Part shown: piece by piece, positions 62,764 through 64,000 of the stretch
How the letters are laid out: each line of letters opens with the position of its first letter
Position numbering within the stretch: position 1 is the stretch's first letter
Source of the DNA: Planctomycetota bacterium
GTDB taxonomy: Bacteria; Planctomycetota; Planctomycetia; Planctomycetales; Planctomycetaceae
Assembly: GCA_022600195.1 (NCBI GenBank)
Contig: JAHZKX010000058.1
Coordinates: forward strand, 62,001-126,000
Length of the DNA stretch: 64,000 nt
Direction: 5' to 3'
The notes under the pieces: generated by a model
What the model was told of the DNA's origin: nothing
Database searches by the model: none
What the model saw: the letters and a program-made list of their open reading frames with translations, nothing else
Program-made: the position numbers and the translations under genes

Positions 62764-63369
62764 TTAGATCTGAATTCCACGAAATGCCAATTGGCCAATC
62801 AGGGATGCGGTATCGGTAAAAACTTCTGCCTGAATTTTCAGTTTTCTGGCTTCGCAGATATATTCGGGGATATCATCTGTATAAAACGCCTCTTCCGGAG
62901 CGCACTGAATCTTTTCCAAGGCATACTGAAAAATTTCTGGCTCTGGTTTGATGGCGCCTGCTGCATAGGATGTCGCATAATCATCAAAACGCTGGAGTAC
63001 ATCGTATTGATTCCAGATGAATTCAAAATGTGAAACGCAGGTGTTAGACAATAAGACCAATCGATAACCGCTGGACTTTAAAGAATCCAACACCGGAAGA
63101 ATGGAAGTGTTCAGATCAAAAATATCAGAACCGGCGACGACTAACGCTTCGTAATCGACCGATTGGTCTACTGCTTGTTCAAACCTCTGATGAAACTGAG
63201 CGGGAGTTAAGTTTCCCCGTTCGTACTCCCACTGCATTCCGGATTCGATCAGAAGAGCCCGAATTTCACTAGGCGATCGACCACAGAGAAGCCCCATTTG
63301 TTCACACATTTTATCATGTGAAAAAAATGCCAGAACATTCCCCATATCAAATAGAAAGGTGCGTATCAA
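62764..63369 (-). CDS. HAD-family hydrolase (subfamily IA, YihX-like)
   Basis: 201 residues with a TTG start; GAGGGA about 9 nt upstream and a motif beginning at residue 4 support it, as no ATG is available. Motif I is FLFDMGNVLAFF, with Met-Gly in place of Leu-Asp-Gly as in YihX-like phosphatases. Motif II is LVLLSNTC, motif III is GAIKPEPEIF, and motif IV is AFYTDDIPEYI. The helical cap is short (about 15-85). YihX-like enzymes hydrolyse sugar phosphates such as glucose-1-phosphate; the substrate here is unknown. Confidence 0.85.
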   Translation of the reverse strand: MIRTFLFDMGNVLAFFSHDKMCEQMGLLCGRSPSEIRALLIESGMQWEYERGNLTPAQFHQRFEQAVDQSVDYEALVVAGSDIFDLNTSILPVLDSLKSSGYRLVLLSNTCVSHFEFIWNQYDVLQRFDDYATSYAAGAIKPEPEIFQYALEKIQCAPEEAFYTDDIPEYICEARKLKIQAEVFTDTASLIGQLAFRGIQI

Positions 63370-63573
63370 AATTCAGGTCCCTCAGAAATCAGCTATTTGT
63401 TCTTTTCATCTGGATCATCCAAGTTGTATGCGACAATGTTCATGATCACAAGTGACTTTAATCCTCGTTGAATTGAATTTTTTTCCCTCAAACACGCATA
63501 ATTACGCTGATCGGGAACAGAAGAATACACCTCTTATTGACGATAGATGAAAATTTTCTTAAATTGCCTCTAG

Positions 63574-63614
63574 ATAAGAACTTGATGAGAGCTAGTTCCT
63601 AGCGCAGTTCTTAT
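63574..63614 (+). promoter_or_regulatory. Two-tier hairpin in the leader of the ACT-domain gene
   Basis: The outer stem ATAAGAACT (63574-63582) pairs with AGTTCTTAT (63606-63614), 9 bp. The inner stem GCTAG (63591-63595) pairs with CTAGC (63599-63603) around a TTC loop. No T-run follows. It ends 75 nt upstream of the ATG at 63690. The rest of the 63370-63689 gap shows nothing recognisable. Confidence 0.5.
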
Positions 63615-63689
63615 CACATTGCGTTCAGGTTTGCCCAGTGTTTCTGAGCTCGTTATCAATCCTGACTGCTTAGTCTGTGGAGAGAATCG

Positions 63690-64000
63690 ATGGATTTTGA
63701 AGATCAATCTTCCTACCCCTCAGGGGAACAAGGCAAAGAATGGCCCTGCCTGCGTCAATTTTGTGTGTTTATGGAAAACCGGGTCGGTTATCTAAATCAA
63801 CTCTTAAAACTGCTTGAAAAATTTGATCTCAGGATCATCGCTTTGAGTACCGTTGACTCAGTGGATGTGGCGATGAGCCGTATTGTCCTCGATAATTACG
63901 AGCGGGCTCGTGAAATTTTTGAATTGTCGAATTACACATTCTTCGAAAAAGATTTGATCGGTGTCGAACTGCCTGATGACACTCAGCCTTATATGAAAAT
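63690..64000 (+). CDS. ACT-domain protein (3' end outside window)
   Basis: 103 codons are visible from the ATG at 63690, with GGAGAG about 6 nt upstream. The sequence [22 protein letters not shown] followed by [31 protein letters not shown] has the beta-alpha-beta ACT fold: a first strand, an ENRVG loop where regulatory amino acids usually bind, then a helix. Such stand-alone ACT proteins are thought to sense amino acids; the partner is unknown. The frame is still open at the window end. Confidence 0.8.
   Translation, partial: MDFEDQSSYPSGEQGKEWPCLRQFCVFMENRVGYLNQLLKLLEKFDLRIIALSTVDSVDVAMSRIVLDNYERAREIFELSNYTFFEKDLIGVELPDDTQPYMK

Noticed and set aside
1-64000. CRISPR arrays, insertion sequences, prophage or integrase genes, riboswitches
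   Set aside because: No regularly spaced repeats, transposase, integrase, structural phage gene or recognisable riboswitch class was seen on either strand.

Overview
The window reads as chromosomal DNA of a planctomycete, most likely a Gimesia- or Rubinisphaera-like member of the Planctomycetales. This is inferred from gene families, because no rRNA or other marker gene is present. The indicators are a very large multihaem c-type cytochrome with a PA14-like module, two secreted PQQ-type propeller proteins, a sulfatase with a HEAT-like tail, a secreted lactonase-type propeller, an Rho factor with a long Arg/Gly/Asn-rich N-terminus, moderate GC and mostly short monocistronic units. I see no IS element, prophage, integrase or CRISPR array.

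Layout. 0-4 kb: the 3' part of the multihaem cytochrome and an M48 metalloprotease. 4-5.1 kb: a long gene-free stretch with a near-consensus sigma70 promoter and a possible small RNA. 5.1-8.4 kb: rho and a DUF3604/PHP-type hydrolase. 8.6-13.6 kb: glycolate oxidase subunits GlcD, GlcE and GlcF followed by a HAD phosphatase, a plausible phosphoglycolate/glycolate salvage unit. 13.7-24 kb: a SixA-like phosphatase, a secreted esterase, a TfoX-N protein, a secreted propeller, an ECF sigma factor with a putative membrane anti-sigma factor, a MenC-type enolase-superfamily enzyme, an Hsp70 with an unusual tail, and a secreted protein built of STN-like repeats. 24.4-28.2 kb: PPi-type phosphofructokinase, a HAD hydrolase and 6-phosphogluconate dehydrogenase. 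28.3-44.9 kb: housekeeping and secreted genes (MBL hydrolase, methyltransferase, ferredoxin-NADP reductase, aldo/keto reductase, TrmL, IleRS, sulfatase, PQQ proteins, a membrane EEP-family protein, RidA).

45-62.5 kb is the most interesting part. It holds a Flp-type pilin gene (45.4 kb), a STAS protein, an HtrA protease, tRNA-Cys, a sigma54-type AAA+ activator (51.5 kb), a cpaB-tadA-tadB-tadC machine, three tandem pilin-like genes (57.8-59.0 kb) and a two-gene membrane operon (59.5-62.4 kb). Sequences with the sigma54 -24/-12 architecture (GG-N10-GC) lie upstream of the Flp gene, two of the three tandem pilin genes, cpaB and the membrane operon. I propose that this is a sigma54-controlled Tad-like pilus system with the activator encoded beside it. 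The window ends with a HAD hydrolase and the 5' part of an ACT-domain gene.

Other points are a 90-bp element present twice 31 kb apart in opposite orientation, an isoleucyl-tRNA synthetase with a GVHH motif in place of canonical HxGH, and several hairpins in leaders. All functional assignments come from reading motifs by eye; no database search was run.
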